A stretch of 52,156 nucleotides of DNA from Planctomycetota bacterium (GTDB lineage Bacteria; Planctomycetota; Phycisphaerae; Phycisphaerales; SM1A02), in NCBI GenBank assembly GCA_024226535.1, contig JAAELP010000141.1, positions 1 to 52,156 of the forward strand. Direction: 5' to 3'. Of the stretch, positions 10,042-21,401 are shown piece after piece (the stretch's first letter is position 1; every line of letters begins with the position of its first letter). The notes below the pieces were generated by a model. The model saw only the letters and a program-made list of their open reading frames with translations. It was not told the DNA's origin and ran no database searches. A program made the translations under genes and the position numbers.

Positions 10042-11159
10042 GCAAGGGCCTACGACGCGTCGCCGTGGTCACGGGCACCCGCGCCGAGTTCGGCCTGCTG
10101 CGGCCGGTGTGCGCGGCGATCGAAGCGCACCCGGACCTGGCGCTGGAGGTGCTCGTCTCGGGCACGCACCTCATCGCCCCGCACCCGACGATCGGCGAGG
10201 TGTCCGCGGTGTTCCCGATCGCCGCGATCGTCGAGATGCAACGCGCCGGCGAGACCGGACGGCGGGCGGACGCCGAGGCGCTGGGGCGCGGCGTCAGCGG
10301 CTTTGCGGCGCGTCTCGCCGAGCACCCCGTGGACGTGCTGCTCGTGCTCGGGGACCGGATCGAGGCGTTCGCGGCGGCAGCGGCGGCGGCGATCGGCGGC
10401 ACGCGGGTCGCTCACGTACACGGCGGCGATCGCGCCGAGGGTATCGCCGACGAGGCGATGCGCCACGCGATCTCCAAGCTCGCGCACCTGCACCTCGCGG
10501 CGACGGCCGACTCCGCGCAGCGACTGCTGGGGATGGGAGAGGAACCGGGGCGCGTTCACGTCGTCGGTTCGCCGGCGATCGACGGGCTCGACGCCGTCGA
10601 TCCGCTCGCCGACGACGTCTACGACGATCTGGGACGTCCGGAGATCGTGTTCCTCATGCACCCGGCGGGGCGATCGCGCGACATCGAGCACGACCGCGCG
10701 TCGCGCGTGCTCGCCCGGTGCCGCCGCGCCGGCCGGGTGCTCGCGCTGCACCCCAACCATGATCCCGGCCGCGAGGGGATCCTCGACGCCATCGACGAGG
10801 CGGACGAGGTGGCGGTTCGCCCCCATCTTCCCCGCGAGACGTTCGTCGGCCTTCTGCGGCGGGTGCGCGCGATCGTCGGCAACAGCAGCGCCGGTCTCAT
10901 CGAGGCGGCGGCGGTCCCCGTCCGCTGCGTCGACATCGGCTCCCGCCAGACCGGGCGCGAGCGCGGGCCCAACGTGATCACCTGCCCGGACGACGGCGAC
11001 GACCACGCCGTGGAGATCGCGGTGACCGACGCCCTCGAACGCCCCGCGACCCCGTTCCGGCATCCGTACGGCGACGGCCGCGCCGGTCGGCGCATCGCCG
11101 ATCTCCTCGCCACCTTCGAGCCCGATAAGTACGCCCTTCGGAAGCGAAACACGTTCTGA
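10038..11159 (+). CDS. neuC: UDP-N-acetylglucosamine 2-epimerase, hydrolysing (NeuC/LegG type)
   Basis: The 373-residue product would convert a UDP-N-acetyl-glucosamine-type sugar to the free mannosamine form used by NeuB. GT-B fold motifs are present: VVTGTRAEFGLLRPV at the N-terminus, LLVLGDRIEAFAAA, VAHVHGGDRAEGIADEAMRHAISKLAHLHLAAT, VVGSPAIDGL, and the C-terminal GNSSAGLIEAAAVPVRCVDIGSRQTGRERGPNVI typical of NeuC. It starts with GTG at 10038, overlapping the neuB stop (GTGA). As the last gene of the operon it completes a minimal UDP-GlcNAc to CMP-nonulosonate route. No dehydratase or aminotransferase (PseB/C, LegB/C) is in the cluster, which favours a Neu5Ac-like product or supply of a modified UDP sugar from elsewhere. 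Confidence 0.92.
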   Translation: MSKGLRRVAVVTGTRAEFGLLRPVCAAIEAHPDLALEVLVSGTHLIAPHPTIGEVSAVFPIAAIVEMQRAGETGRRADAEALGRGVSGFAARLAEHPVDVLLVLGDRIEAFAAAAAAAIGGTRVAHVHGGDRAEGIADEAMRHAISKLAHLHLAATADSAQRLLGMGEEPGRVHVVGSPAIDGLDAVDPLADDVYDDLGRPEIVFLMHPAGRSRDIEHDRASRVLARCRRAGRVLALHPNHDPGREGILDAIDEADEVAVRPHLPRETFVGLLRRVRAIVGNSSAGLIEAAAVPVRCVDIGSRQTGRERGPNVITCPDDGDDHAVEIAVTDALERPATPFRHPYGDGRAGRRIADLLATFEPDKYALRKRNTF

Positions 11160-11272
11160 CCCCGGCGCGACTTCGCTCGCGTCGCCGCCGGCGCCCTCTT
11201 CGATCAAGTCCGCCCCCTCCCAAGCCGATTTCTTCGTCAGGCTTCACATCTGCACGAAGAAGGGGCATCGGC

Positions 11273-12160
11273 ATGGGCGCAGCGAGCAACACCGACCAGG
11301 CGGCGATCATCGATTCCGCGATCAAGGGAATCAGCCATATCGCCTCCCTTCCGGAGATCACCCTGAAGATCATCGAGCTCGTGGAGGACCCCTCCAGTAC
11401 CGCTCAGGATCTTCACAAGATCATCTCCAACGACCCCGCGTTGTGCAGCCGGATCCTGAAGGTCGTCAACTCGGCGTTCTACGGTCTGCCGCGGCAGATC
11501 GGATCGATCAACCGGGCCATCGTGCTGCTCGGCCTGAACGCCGTGAAGAACATCGCGATCGCGGCAAGCCTCACCAAGCTCTTCCGGGGTGGCGACCTCT
11601 GCCCGCACTTCTCCGCCCGCAAGCTGTGGATCCACTCCATCGCGGTGGCGGCGGGAAGCAAGCTCCTGTGCGACGAGCTGAACCTCGGCCTTCCGGACGA
11701 GGCGTTCCTCGCCGGGCTCATGCACGACATCGGCATCATGGTCGAGATGCAGGCGATGCGCAACGAGCTGATCCAGCTCTTCGAGGAGCTGCCGATCGAC
11801 GGCGACGGCGTCCCCCTCGCCGACATGATCGAGCACGAGGATCGCATCTTCGGCGCGAACCACCAGCAGTTCGGCGCGGCGCTGTGCGATACGTGGAAGT
11901 TCCCGAAGTCCTTCTCGTACGTGACCGGGCACCATCACGATCCGATGTCGCTGCCCAAGAGCAACCGCCGCCTCGCGTGCATCGTGTACGTGGCCGACCG
12001 GCTCGCCTCCCAGGCAGACTACGGTTTCCGCCTCGACCTCCAGAGCACGGAGATCAGCCAGGAGATCCTCGACGAGCTCGGCATGAACGAGGAGCAGCTC
12101 CAGGGGATCCGCGACGGCCTCGCCTCGGCGTACGAAGAGGTCGAAGCGACGTTCAACTGA
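11273..12160 (+). CDS. HDOD-domain signalling protein
   Basis: The 295-residue product consists almost entirely of an HDOD domain, a catalytically inactive relative of HD phosphohydrolases found in bacterial signalling. Diagnostic segments are ISHIASLPEITLKIIELVEDPSSTAQDLHKIISNDPALCSRILKVVNSAFYGLP, INRAIVLLGLNAVKNIAI, LWIHSIAVAAGSKLL, EAFLAGLMHDIGIMVEM and VTGHHHDPMS. No GGDEF, EAL or receiver domain is attached. AAGGGG lies about 8 bases before the ATG. The gene stands alone, starting 113 bases after neuC and ending at a strong terminator, so it is probably a single-gene unit. Its partner proteins cannot be predicted. Confidence 0.9.
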   Translation: MGAASNTDQAAIIDSAIKGISHIASLPEITLKIIELVEDPSSTAQDLHKIISNDPALCSRILKVVNSAFYGLPRQIGSINRAIVLLGLNAVKNIAIAASLTKLFRGGDLCPHFSARKLWIHSIAVAAGSKLLCDELNLGLPDEAFLAGLMHDIGIMVEMQAMRNELIQLFEELPIDGDGVPLADMIEHEDRIFGANHQQFGAALCDTWKFPKSFSYVTGHHHDPMSLPKSNRRLACIVYVADRLASQADYGFRLDLQSTEISQEILDELGMNEEQLQGIRDGLASAYEEVEATFN

Positions 12161-12185
12161 GGGCGACGCAGCGACGAAGCGACGA

Positions 12186-12224
12186 AAGGGCCAGGGGCGG
12201 CACGACCGCCCCTGGCTTCGTTTT
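12186..12224 (+). terminator. Rho-independent terminator after the HDOD gene
   Basis: An 11-bp perfect stem (GCCAGGGGCGG pairing with CCGCCCCTGGC, 12190-12200 with 12206-12216) around a CACGA loop is followed by TTCGTTTT. It lies 30 bases after the HDOD stop codon. Confidence 0.9.
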
Positions 12225-12275
12225 GCCGCCCCCCCCGTCACCACGACCGTCCGTCGCTCCGTCGCCTCCCCCGCC

Positions 12276-12281
12276 TATCAT
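12276..12281 (+). promoter_or_regulatory. -10-like TATCAT; implies leaderless start of the Lon-domain gene
   Basis: TATCAT ends 8 bases before the GTG at 12290, and no purine-rich ribosome-binding site is visible (CCCGCGCC). Transcription would start at or next to the start codon. Confidence 0.55.
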
Positions 12282-12289
12282 CCCGCGCC

Positions 12290-12991
12290 GTGTCCGAGAC
12301 GATCCAGGTCAACTTCCGACACTCGATCCCGTTGTTCCCGCTGCCGGACACGGTGCTGCTCCCGCACGCGATTCTGCCGCTGCACGTCTTCGAACCTCGC
12401 TACGTGCAGATGGTCAGCGAGTGCCTCGACGGCTCGGGACAGATCGCCATCGGCACCGTCGCGACCCAGGCGCACGACGACGCGCTCACCGGCTCGATCT
12501 CCGTGCTTCCCGTGACGTGCGTCGGCCAGATCGTCCAGCACGACGTGCTTGCCGACGGGCGCTACAACATCCTGCTCCACGGCGTCTGCCGCGCGAAGAT
12601 CACGCGCGTGATCGAACCGGACGGCGACCGCCGCTTCCGCATGGCGCGGCTCGTTCCACTGGAGCCCACGGACCATGACGACGACACGATGCCGTTCGTG
12701 CGCGACGAGTTCCGCGTGCTGCTGTCCGGCCCGCGGTTGCGGAGGCTCCGCGGCACCGACACGTTGCTGGAGTGGATCGACCGCGACGACGTCCCGACCC
12801 CGGCCCTGCTGGAGCTGATCGGGTTCGCCATCGTGCGCGAGACGAGGCTCAAGTACCAGCTCCTCGCCGAGCCGGACATCGAGCGCCGGGCGGGCATCAT
12901 CCGCGCCGAGCTGAAGCACATCGACCAATTGGTGACCCGCGCAGACCGGCAGGGGTTCCGCGAGTGGCCGAAGGGCGTGAGCTGGAATTGA
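12290..12991 (+). CDS. Lon-protease substrate-binding (LON N-terminal) domain protein
   Basis: The 233-residue product matches the stand-alone LON substrate-binding domain family. The N-terminus IPLFPLPDTVLLPHAILPLHVFEPRYVQMVSECLDG is the classical pattern, followed by GQIAIGTV, VGQIVQHDVLADGRYNILLHGVCRAKI and a helical C-terminal half (LLEWIDRDDVPTPALLELIGFAI). There is no AAA+ or protease domain. The role of such proteins is unclear; a PUA-like fold binding peptide or RNA is plausible. The start is GTG at 12290, supported by a -10-like hexamer 8 bases upstream rather than a Shine-Dalgarno sequence. It faces the amidase gene tail to tail. Confidence 0.88.
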   Translation: MSETIQVNFRHSIPLFPLPDTVLLPHAILPLHVFEPRYVQMVSECLDGSGQIAIGTVATQAHDDALTGSISVLPVTCVGQIVQHDVLADGRYNILLHGVCRAKITRVIEPDGDRRFRMARLVPLEPTDHDDDTMPFVRDEFRVLLSGPRLRRLRGTDTLLEWIDRDDVPTPALLELIGFAIVRETRLKYQLLAEPDIERRAGIIRAELKHIDQLVTRADRQGFREWPKGVSWN

Positions 12992-13019
12992 ATCCGGAAT
13001 CCGAAGTGGTCGGGCGACG

Positions 13020-13709
13020 CTACCCGAACCAGCCGTTGGAACGTGCCCCCACCATGTACTGCTGGAGATGGCGGCCCGGGCAGCGCGTGGCGGCCCACTC
13101 CTGGTGGGTGCGGAGGTTGCGCGGCGGCACGCCGTAGACGCGCATGAGCATGCTGGTCTGCCCGCGGAGGGCCTCGACCTGGGTGTCGGTGGGACGCTGG
13201 CGATCGAAGTTGCCGAGGACCACGATCCCGATGTTGCCCTCGTTGCAGTTCTTGACGTGGGCCCCCTGGTAGCGGAGCGGACGCGCCTCCCAGACGTTGC
13301 CGGCCCGGTCCACGGCGAAGTGGTAGCCGATGTCCCCCCAGTCCTTCGAGCGGTGAGCCCGGCGGATGGCGTCGAGCCTGCCCTCCGCGGCGCGGTCGTC
13401 GGAGCCGTGGAAGGGCTGCATACCGTCGTGGTGGATCGTGACGTGGCGAATCGGCGCCATCGGGTCCATGAGGGCCGGCACGGGAGCGCCGGTGGCCCAC
13501 TCCGCGCGTGACCGCACGGGGCCGGCGGCAGCGGCGGGCACGGGTTGGGCGAGACGGGGGCCGGGCGTCGGGTGCATGTCCCAGGCCGGGGCGGGCAGCA
13601 TGGTGACCGCCTCCTGCGTCTTGGAGCATGCGGTCATGACGAACCCGAGCCCGGCCAGCAGGAATCCCCGGCGCGTGGCGGTGGTCAACTCGAGTCGCGG
13701 TTCGCTCAT
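13020..13709 (-). CDS. N-acetylmuramoyl-L-alanine amidase (Amidase_2), Tat-exported lipoprotein
   Basis: The 229-residue product would cleave the amide between muramic acid and the stem peptide of peptidoglycan. The Amidase_2/PGRP fold is shown by ITIHHDG-like VTIHHDGMQPF, DIGYHFAVDRAGNVWEARP, GNIGIVVLGNFDRQRPTD and THQEWAATRCPGR. His in HHDG, His in THQEW and Cys in RCPGR are the expected zinc ligands. The N-terminus MSEPRLELTTATRRGFLLAGLGFVMTACS has a twin-arginine motif (TRRGFLL) followed by a lipobox-like VMTAC, so export by Tat and lipid anchoring are likely. The ATG at 13709 was chosen because upstream codons in this frame read through promoter sequence. A tatC gene lies at 32927. Confidence 0.9.
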   Translation of the reverse strand: MSEPRLELTTATRRGFLLAGLGFVMTACSKTQEAVTMLPAPAWDMHPTPGPRLAQPVPAAAAGPVRSRAEWATGAPVPALMDPMAPIRHVTIHHDGMQPFHGSDDRAAEGRLDAIRRAHRSKDWGDIGYHFAVDRAGNVWEARPLRYQGAHVKNCNEGNIGIVVLGNFDRQRPTDTQVEALRGQTSMLMRVYGVPPRNLRTHQEWAATRCPGRHLQQYMVGARSNGWFG

Positions 13710-13772
13710 GGGGCACTCGGCGCTGGGCACGGCGGACGCGGAAGTTATCGTCCGCGCGATCGCGTGGCCTCC

Positions 13773-13778
13773 AGTATA
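13773..13778 (-). promoter_or_regulatory. -10-like TATACT for the amidase gene
   Basis: TATACT on the minus strand lies about 64 bases upstream of the amidase ATG in an otherwise GC-rich gap. No convincing -35 is visible. Confidence 0.45.
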
Positions 13779-13826
13779 GCCGCGGCGGATCGCGCTCCCG
13801 GAGACGTGGACGGGCCGTGGGCTGCA

Positions 13827-13872
13827 AACGAAAAAGGTGCCGTGGTCCCGGCGTCGCCAGGACCACGGCACC
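13827..13872 (-). terminator. Rho-independent terminator after pnp
   Basis: A 13-bp perfect stem (GGTGCCGTGGTCC with GGACCACGGCACC, 13836-13848 with 13860-13872) is followed on the minus strand by TTTTTCGTTT. It lies 30 bases after the pnp stop. Confidence 0.93.
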
Positions 13873-13901
13873 CATGAGTCGGGTGCCCTCTTGAGAACGG
13901 C

Positions 13902-16085
13902 TCAGCTCGCGCCGACCGCCTCGGACTCCTTCGAGCCCTCGCCTTCCTCGGCATCGGCCATCGCCGCGCGGCGGGAGAGCTTGATGCGGCCGCTCTCGTC
14001 CACGTTGATGACCTTCACGCGAACGACGTCGCCGACCTTGACGACGTCCTCGACCGACTTGACGAAGCCGTCGGCGAGCTCGGAGATGTGGCACATGCCG
14101 TCGGTGCCGGTGGCGATCTCGATGAACGCGCCGAAGTCCTTCGTGGAGACGACGGTGCCCTCGTAGATCGCGCCGACCTTGACCTCGGCGCCGAGCGCCT
14201 CGACCTCGGCCTTCGCCAGGGCGCCGGCGGCGCCGTCAGCGGCGGCGATGAAGACGCGGCCGTCGTTCTCGACGTCGATCGTCGCGCCGGTCCGCTCCTG
14301 GATGCTCCGAATGGTCTTGCCGCCGGGGCCGATCAGCTTGCCGATCTTCTCCGGGTCGATCATGACCGTGATGATGCGCGGCGCGTACTCCGACAGGTCG
14401 GCGCGAGGCTCGGGGATCAGGCCCTCCATCGCGTCGATCAGCTCGAGCCGGCCCTGCCTCGCCTGGACGAAGATCGTCTCGATCTCCTCGAACCACAGGC
14501 CGCGGGCCTTGAGGTCGAGCTGGATGCCGGTGATCCCGTCGCGGGTACCGGAGACCTTGAAGTCCATCTCGCCGAAGAAGTCCTCCTCGCCGAGGATGTC
14601 GGTCACGTGCGTGACCTTCCCGTCCGCGGAGGTGAAGCGGCCGACGGAGATGCCGGCGACCGTCGCCTTGATCGGCACGCCGGCGTCCATCATCGCCAGG
14701 CAGCCGCCGCACACGGAGGCCATCGAGGACGAGCCGTTGGACTCGGTGATGTCGCTGAGGATGCGGACGGTGTACGGGAACTCCTCGACGTCCGGGAGCA
14801 CCGAGAGCAGCGAACGCTCCGCGAGTGCGCCGTGACCGATCTCGCGGCGGCCGGGACCCATGATGCGGCCCGCCTCGCCGACGCAGAACGGCGGGAAGTT
14901 GTAGTGCAGGTAGAACTTCTTGGCGTACTCGGGCATGAGGCCGTCGACGATCTGCTCGTCGCGCCCGGTGCCGAGCGTGCAGGACACCATGGACTGCGTC
15001 TCGCCACGCTGGAACAACGCCGAACCGTGCGCCCGCGGCAGCAGGCCGACCCGCATCGTCAGGGGCCGGATGTCCGTGGCGCCGCGGCCGTCGGCCCGGA
15101 TCCCGGACTCGTTCACGAGCCGCTGGGTGATCTTCTTCTCGAGACGCCGGAAGGCCTCCTTGGCCTGCTTGAACCGCTTGTCGGCGGCGACGTGCTCGGA
15201 GTAGGCAACGCCCTCGGGGATCGCGAAGTGCTCTTCCAGCATCTGCTTGCGAAGCTCGTCGATCCGGTTGCTGCGGTCCTGCTTGCCGGGGATCTTGCGG
15301 GCCTCGGTGAGGGACGCCTCCATGAGGCTCTTCACCTTCTCGGTGACCTCGTCGGACGGAAGCGTAGGCTCGCCCATCTTCTTCTCGGTCACGCCCGCCT
15401 TCTGCATCAGCTCCTGCTGGAGCTCGATGATGGGCTTGACGCCTTCCTCGTAGCCGAACTTGATCGCCGCGAGCAAGGCATCGTCCGGCACCTCGGCGGC
15501 GCCGACCTCGATCATGTTCACGCCGTCGGCGTGGCCGGAGAGGATCATGTCCAGGTCGGAGTACTCGAGCTGCGCCTGCGTCGGGTTGAGCACGAACTGC
15601 TCGCCGTCGTCGGTCACGACACGACCGACACGCACGGTGCCGACCGGGCCCTCGAACGGAGCGTCGGTCAGCGACAGGGCGCACGATGCGGCGGTGCACG
15701 CCAGCACGTCCGTGTCGTTCTGACCGTCATGGCTCATCACCCACGCCTGGATCTGGACCTCGTCGATGAACCCGTCGGGGAAGAGCGGGCGGATCGGGCG
15801 GTCCATGTTCCGCATCGTGAGGATCTCTTTCTCACTCGGCGGTCCCTCGCGCTTGCGGAAGCCGCCGGGGAACTTGCCGCCGGCGGGGAGCTTCTCGCGG
15901 TAGTCGCATTGGAGGGGAAAGAAATCGAGCCCCGGCCGGGGCGTGGATCGCATCGCGCTGCACAGGACGACGCAATCGGCGTACGACGCCATCACGGCGC
16001 CGCTGGCGAGGCGGGCGACTTCGCCCGTCTCGATGCGCAACGTGCGTCCACCGATTTCTCGTTCGACGCTAATCTTCTCGGACAT
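13902..16085 (-). CDS. pnp: Polyribonucleotide nucleotidyltransferase (PNPase)
   Basis: The 727-residue product degrades RNA 3' to 5' with phosphate. Two RNase PH-like halves are visible (first: EIGGRTLRIETGEVARLASGAV; second: RADGRGATDIRPLTMRVGLLPRAHGSALFQRGETQ and VTDILGEEDFFGEMDFKVSG, where the catalytic acidic residues lie). A KH domain (IDPEKIGKLIGPGGKTIRSIQERTGATI, near residue 560) and an S1 domain (GAIYEGTVVSTKDFGAFIEI...GRIKLSRRA) follow. The length is standard. ATG at 16085 is preferred to the GTG one codon earlier, because AGAGGAAG lies 6 bases before it. It lies downstream of rpsO, the classic linkage, across a 228-base spacer with strong secondary structure. Confidence 0.97.
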   Translation of the reverse strand: MSEKISVEREIGGRTLRIETGEVARLASGAVMASYADCVVLCSAMRSTPRPGLDFFPLQCDYREKLPAGGKFPGGFRKREGPPSEKEILTMRNMDRPIRPLFPDGFIDEVQIQAWVMSHDGQNDTDVLACTAASCALSLTDAPFEGPVGTVRVGRVVTDDGEQFVLNPTQAQLEYSDLDMILSGHADGVNMIEVGAAEVPDDALLAAIKFGYEEGVKPIIELQQELMQKAGVTEKKMGEPTLPSDEVTEKVKSLMEASLTEARKIPGKQDRSNRIDELRKQMLEEHFAIPEGVAYSEHVAADKRFKQAKEAFRRLEKKITQRLVNESGIRADGRGATDIRPLTMRVGLLPRAHGSALFQRGETQSMVSCTLGTGRDEQIVDGLMPEYAKKFYLHYNFPPFCVGEAGRIMGPGRREIGHGALAERSLLSVLPDVEEFPYTVRILSDITESNGSSSMASVCGGCLAMMDAGVPIKATVAGISVGRFTSADGKVTHVTDILGEEDFFGEMDFKVSGTRDGITGIQLDLKARGLWFEEIETIFVQARQGRLELIDAMEGLIPEPRADLSEYAPRIITVMIDPEKIGKLIGPGGKTIRSIQERTGATIDVENDGRVFIAAADGAAGALAKAEVEALGAEVKVGAIYEGTVVSTKDFGAFIEIATGTDGMCHISELADGFVKSVEDVVKVGDVVRVKVINVDESGRIKLSRRAAMADAEEGEGSKESEAVGAS

Positions 16086-16141
16086 CACTGCTTCCTCTAT
16101 GGAAGGGAACCTGCCGCGCTGACGCGCGGCGCGAAGCAGTG
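16086..16141 (-). promoter_or_regulatory. pnp leader stem that would cover the ribosome-binding site
   Basis: In the minus-strand RNA, CACTGCTTC (complement of 16133-16141) can pair with GAAGCAGTG (complement of 16086-16094), which overlaps the pnp Shine-Dalgarno sequence AGAGGAAG and ends next to the ATG. Inside this 9-bp stem is a second perfect hairpin, GCCGCGC-GTCA-GCGCGGC (16113-16130). An alternative small hairpin CTTCC-ATAGA-GGAAG also buries the same site. The layout suggests translational control of pnp, as known for autoregulated pnp leaders elsewhere. The function here is inferred. Confidence 0.55.
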
Positions 16142-16155
16142 GCCGGGACCCAGAG

Positions 16156-16201
16156 GGCAGAAGGCAAGGAACAGACCCGCGTCTGTGTCTTGCCCACTGC
16201 C
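16156..16201 (-). promoter_or_regulatory. Long hairpin in the rpsO-pnp spacer, possible RNase III site
   Basis: Three paired blocks, GGCAG/CTGCC, GGCAAG/CTTGCC and ACAGAC/GTCTGT, are separated by symmetric two-base internal loops and closed by a 4-base loop (17 bp in all). No T-run follows on the minus strand, so it is not a typical terminator. In enterobacteria the rpsO-pnp spacer carries an RNase III-cleaved hairpin; this one sits in the same place. Confidence 0.55.
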
Positions 16202-16313
16202 GCCTGACAAGCGACCACCGCGGGAAATCTGGTTGTGATCCGCCTCCTCACCGCCCCCGACGTCAACCGTCATGGGACGAAGGCAACGAACAGAGCCGAT
16301 CCGTCGGCGGTGA

Positions 16314-16583
16314 TCACTTCCGAAGGCCCAGCCGCTTGATGAGCGACTGGTAGGCGTCACGATCCGTTCGCGCCAGATAGCGGAGCAGCCGCGACCGCCG
16401 GCCGACCATCTTCAGCAGGCCCCGGCGCGACGTGTAGTCGTGCTTGTGGGCGCGAAGGTGCTCGGTCAGCTGCACGATGCGATCGGTCAGCAGGGCGACC
16501 TGGACTTCCGGCGACCCCGTGTCGCCGTCTTGGCGCTGGTAGTCGGAGATCAGTTTGTTCTTCGTTTCGACGGCGATGGCCAT
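16314..16583 (-). CDS. rpsO: 30S ribosomal protein S15
   Basis: The 89-residue product is the standard length for S15, which binds 16S rRNA and organises the platform of the small subunit. The family pattern is clear: [82 protein letters not shown]. The ATG at 16583 gives the canonical N-terminus ([11 protein letters not shown]); an upstream in-frame extension beginning MSESELPP is not typical. It is transcribed toward pnp. The start is preceded by only weak purine sequence. Confidence 0.97.
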   Translation of the reverse strand: MAIAVETKNKLISDYQRQDGDTGSPEVQVALLTDRIVQLTEHLRAHKHDYTSRRGLLKMVGRRSRLLRYLARTDRDAYQSLIKRLGLRK

Positions 16584-16651
16584 GGGTGGCAACTCGCTCT
16601 CACTCAATGGGGCTTGATTCGGTTTCTACGCTTGTTCAACTTGAATCGGGG

Positions 16652-16657
16652 AGTGTA
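16652..16657 (-). promoter_or_regulatory. -10-like TACACT for rpsO
   Basis: TACACT on the minus strand is about 70 bases upstream of the rpsO ATG, in the gap shared with the divergent queC gene. No clear -35 box is visible. Confidence 0.35.
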
Positions 16658-16768
16658 GCACCGAGGGGGGGCGGCGTCCAAGGCCCCCGTGTGCGGATCT
16701 CGCCGCGGCGGCAGGGCCCGGCGGGAGGACCTAATCCAAGGCCGGCCAACGGGTTGCGGCGAACCGAC

Positions 16769-16774
16769 TATGAT
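16769..16774 (+). promoter_or_regulatory. -10-like TATGAT; decides the queC start
   Basis: TATGAT ends 7 bases before the ATG at 16782. The spacing places the transcription start on that ATG. It also contains the alternative ATG at 16770, which would then not be transcribed. Confidence 0.55.
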
Positions 16775-16781
16775 CGCCACC

Positions 16782-17468
16782 ATGGCGGCCGAGGTCCAGA
16801 AGGCGGTTCTGTTGCTCTCGGGGGGGCTCGACTCCGCCACAGCGGGGGCGATCGCCCGGGCGGCGGGGTATGCCCTGCACGCCCTGAGCTTCGATTACGG
16901 CCAGCGGCACCGGCACGAGCTGGACGCCGCCGCGCGGGTGGCCGAGGCCCTCGGCGTGGTCGAGCACCGGCGGGTTTCCTTCGACCTGCGGGTCTTCGGC
17001 GGATCGGCGCTGACCGACGAGATCGAGGTCCCCAAGCACGCGGCGTCGACGGTCGAGGACGACATCCCGGTGACGTACGTCCCCGCGAGGAACACGATCT
17101 TCCTGAGCTTCGCCCTCGGCTTCGCGGAGGTGATCGACGCCGGGGCGATCGTGATCGGCGTCAACGCCCTGGACTACTCCGGGTACCCCGACTGCCGACC
17201 GGCGTTCATCGAGGCGTTCGAGCGGCTGGCGCGCCTCGCGACGAAGGCGGGCGTGGAGGGTCGGAAGATCGTCGTCCACGCGCCGTTGCTGCACCTGAAC
17301 AAGGCCGAGATCATCCGACGCGGCGTCAAGCTGGGCGTGGACTACGGGCTTACGCACAGTTGCTACGACCCGGACGGCGACGGCACGCCGTGCGGCGCGT
17401 GCGATTCGTGCACGCTGCGCGCGGCCGGCTTCCGCGAGGCGGGCGTGGAGGATCCGGCGCTGCGCTGA
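16782..17468 (+). CDS. queC: 7-cyano-7-deazaguanine synthase
   Basis: The 228-residue product makes preQ0 from 7-carboxy-7-deazaguanine with ATP and ammonia, in the queuosine tRNA modification pathway. It has the PP-loop SGGLDS at residues 13-18, the segments [36 protein letters not shown] and [21 protein letters not shown], and the zinc-binding [17 protein letters not shown] near the C-terminus. Two ATGs are possible (16770, 16782). Neither has a Shine-Dalgarno sequence, and a TATGAT box 7 bases before 16782 argues for a leaderless start there. No other queuosine genes are nearby. Confidence 0.95.
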   Translation: MAAEVQKAVLLLSGGLDSATAGAIARAAGYALHALSFDYGQRHRHELDAAARVAEALGVVEHRRVSFDLRVFGGSALTDEIEVPKHAASTVEDDIPVTYVPARNTIFLSFALGFAEVIDAGAIVIGVNALDYSGYPDCRPAFIEAFERLARLATKAGVEGRKIVVHAPLLHLNKAEIIRRGVKLGVDYGLTHSCYDPDGDGTPCGACDSCTLRAAGFREAGVEDPALR

Positions 17469-17477
17469 TCCGCCGAG

Positions 17478-17502
17478 AACCGCCGGATCGAATCCGGCGG
17501 TT
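17478..17502. terminator. Hairpin between convergent queC and gyrB
   Basis: An 11-bp perfect inverted repeat (AACCGCCGGAT with ATCCGGCGGTT) encloses a 3-base loop. It could end transcription from both sides, but neither side carries a proper T-run, so it is only terminator-like. Confidence 0.45.
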
Positions 17503-17549
17503 CGAGCAGGAGCGAGTGTCGGCCCGTAGGGCCGTACGGAGCGCTCAAA

Positions 17550-21401
<3,852 letters not shown>

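Noticed and set aside
4983..11159. Flagellar gene cluster
   Set aside because: The DUF115 protein suggests one, but no flagellin, chaperone or flagellar structural gene is present in the window.
14088..16238. 716-residue plus-strand frame opposite pnp
   Set aside because: It mirrors pnp codon positions and is rich in Leu, Asp, Val and Gly without motifs; pnp on the other strand is certain.
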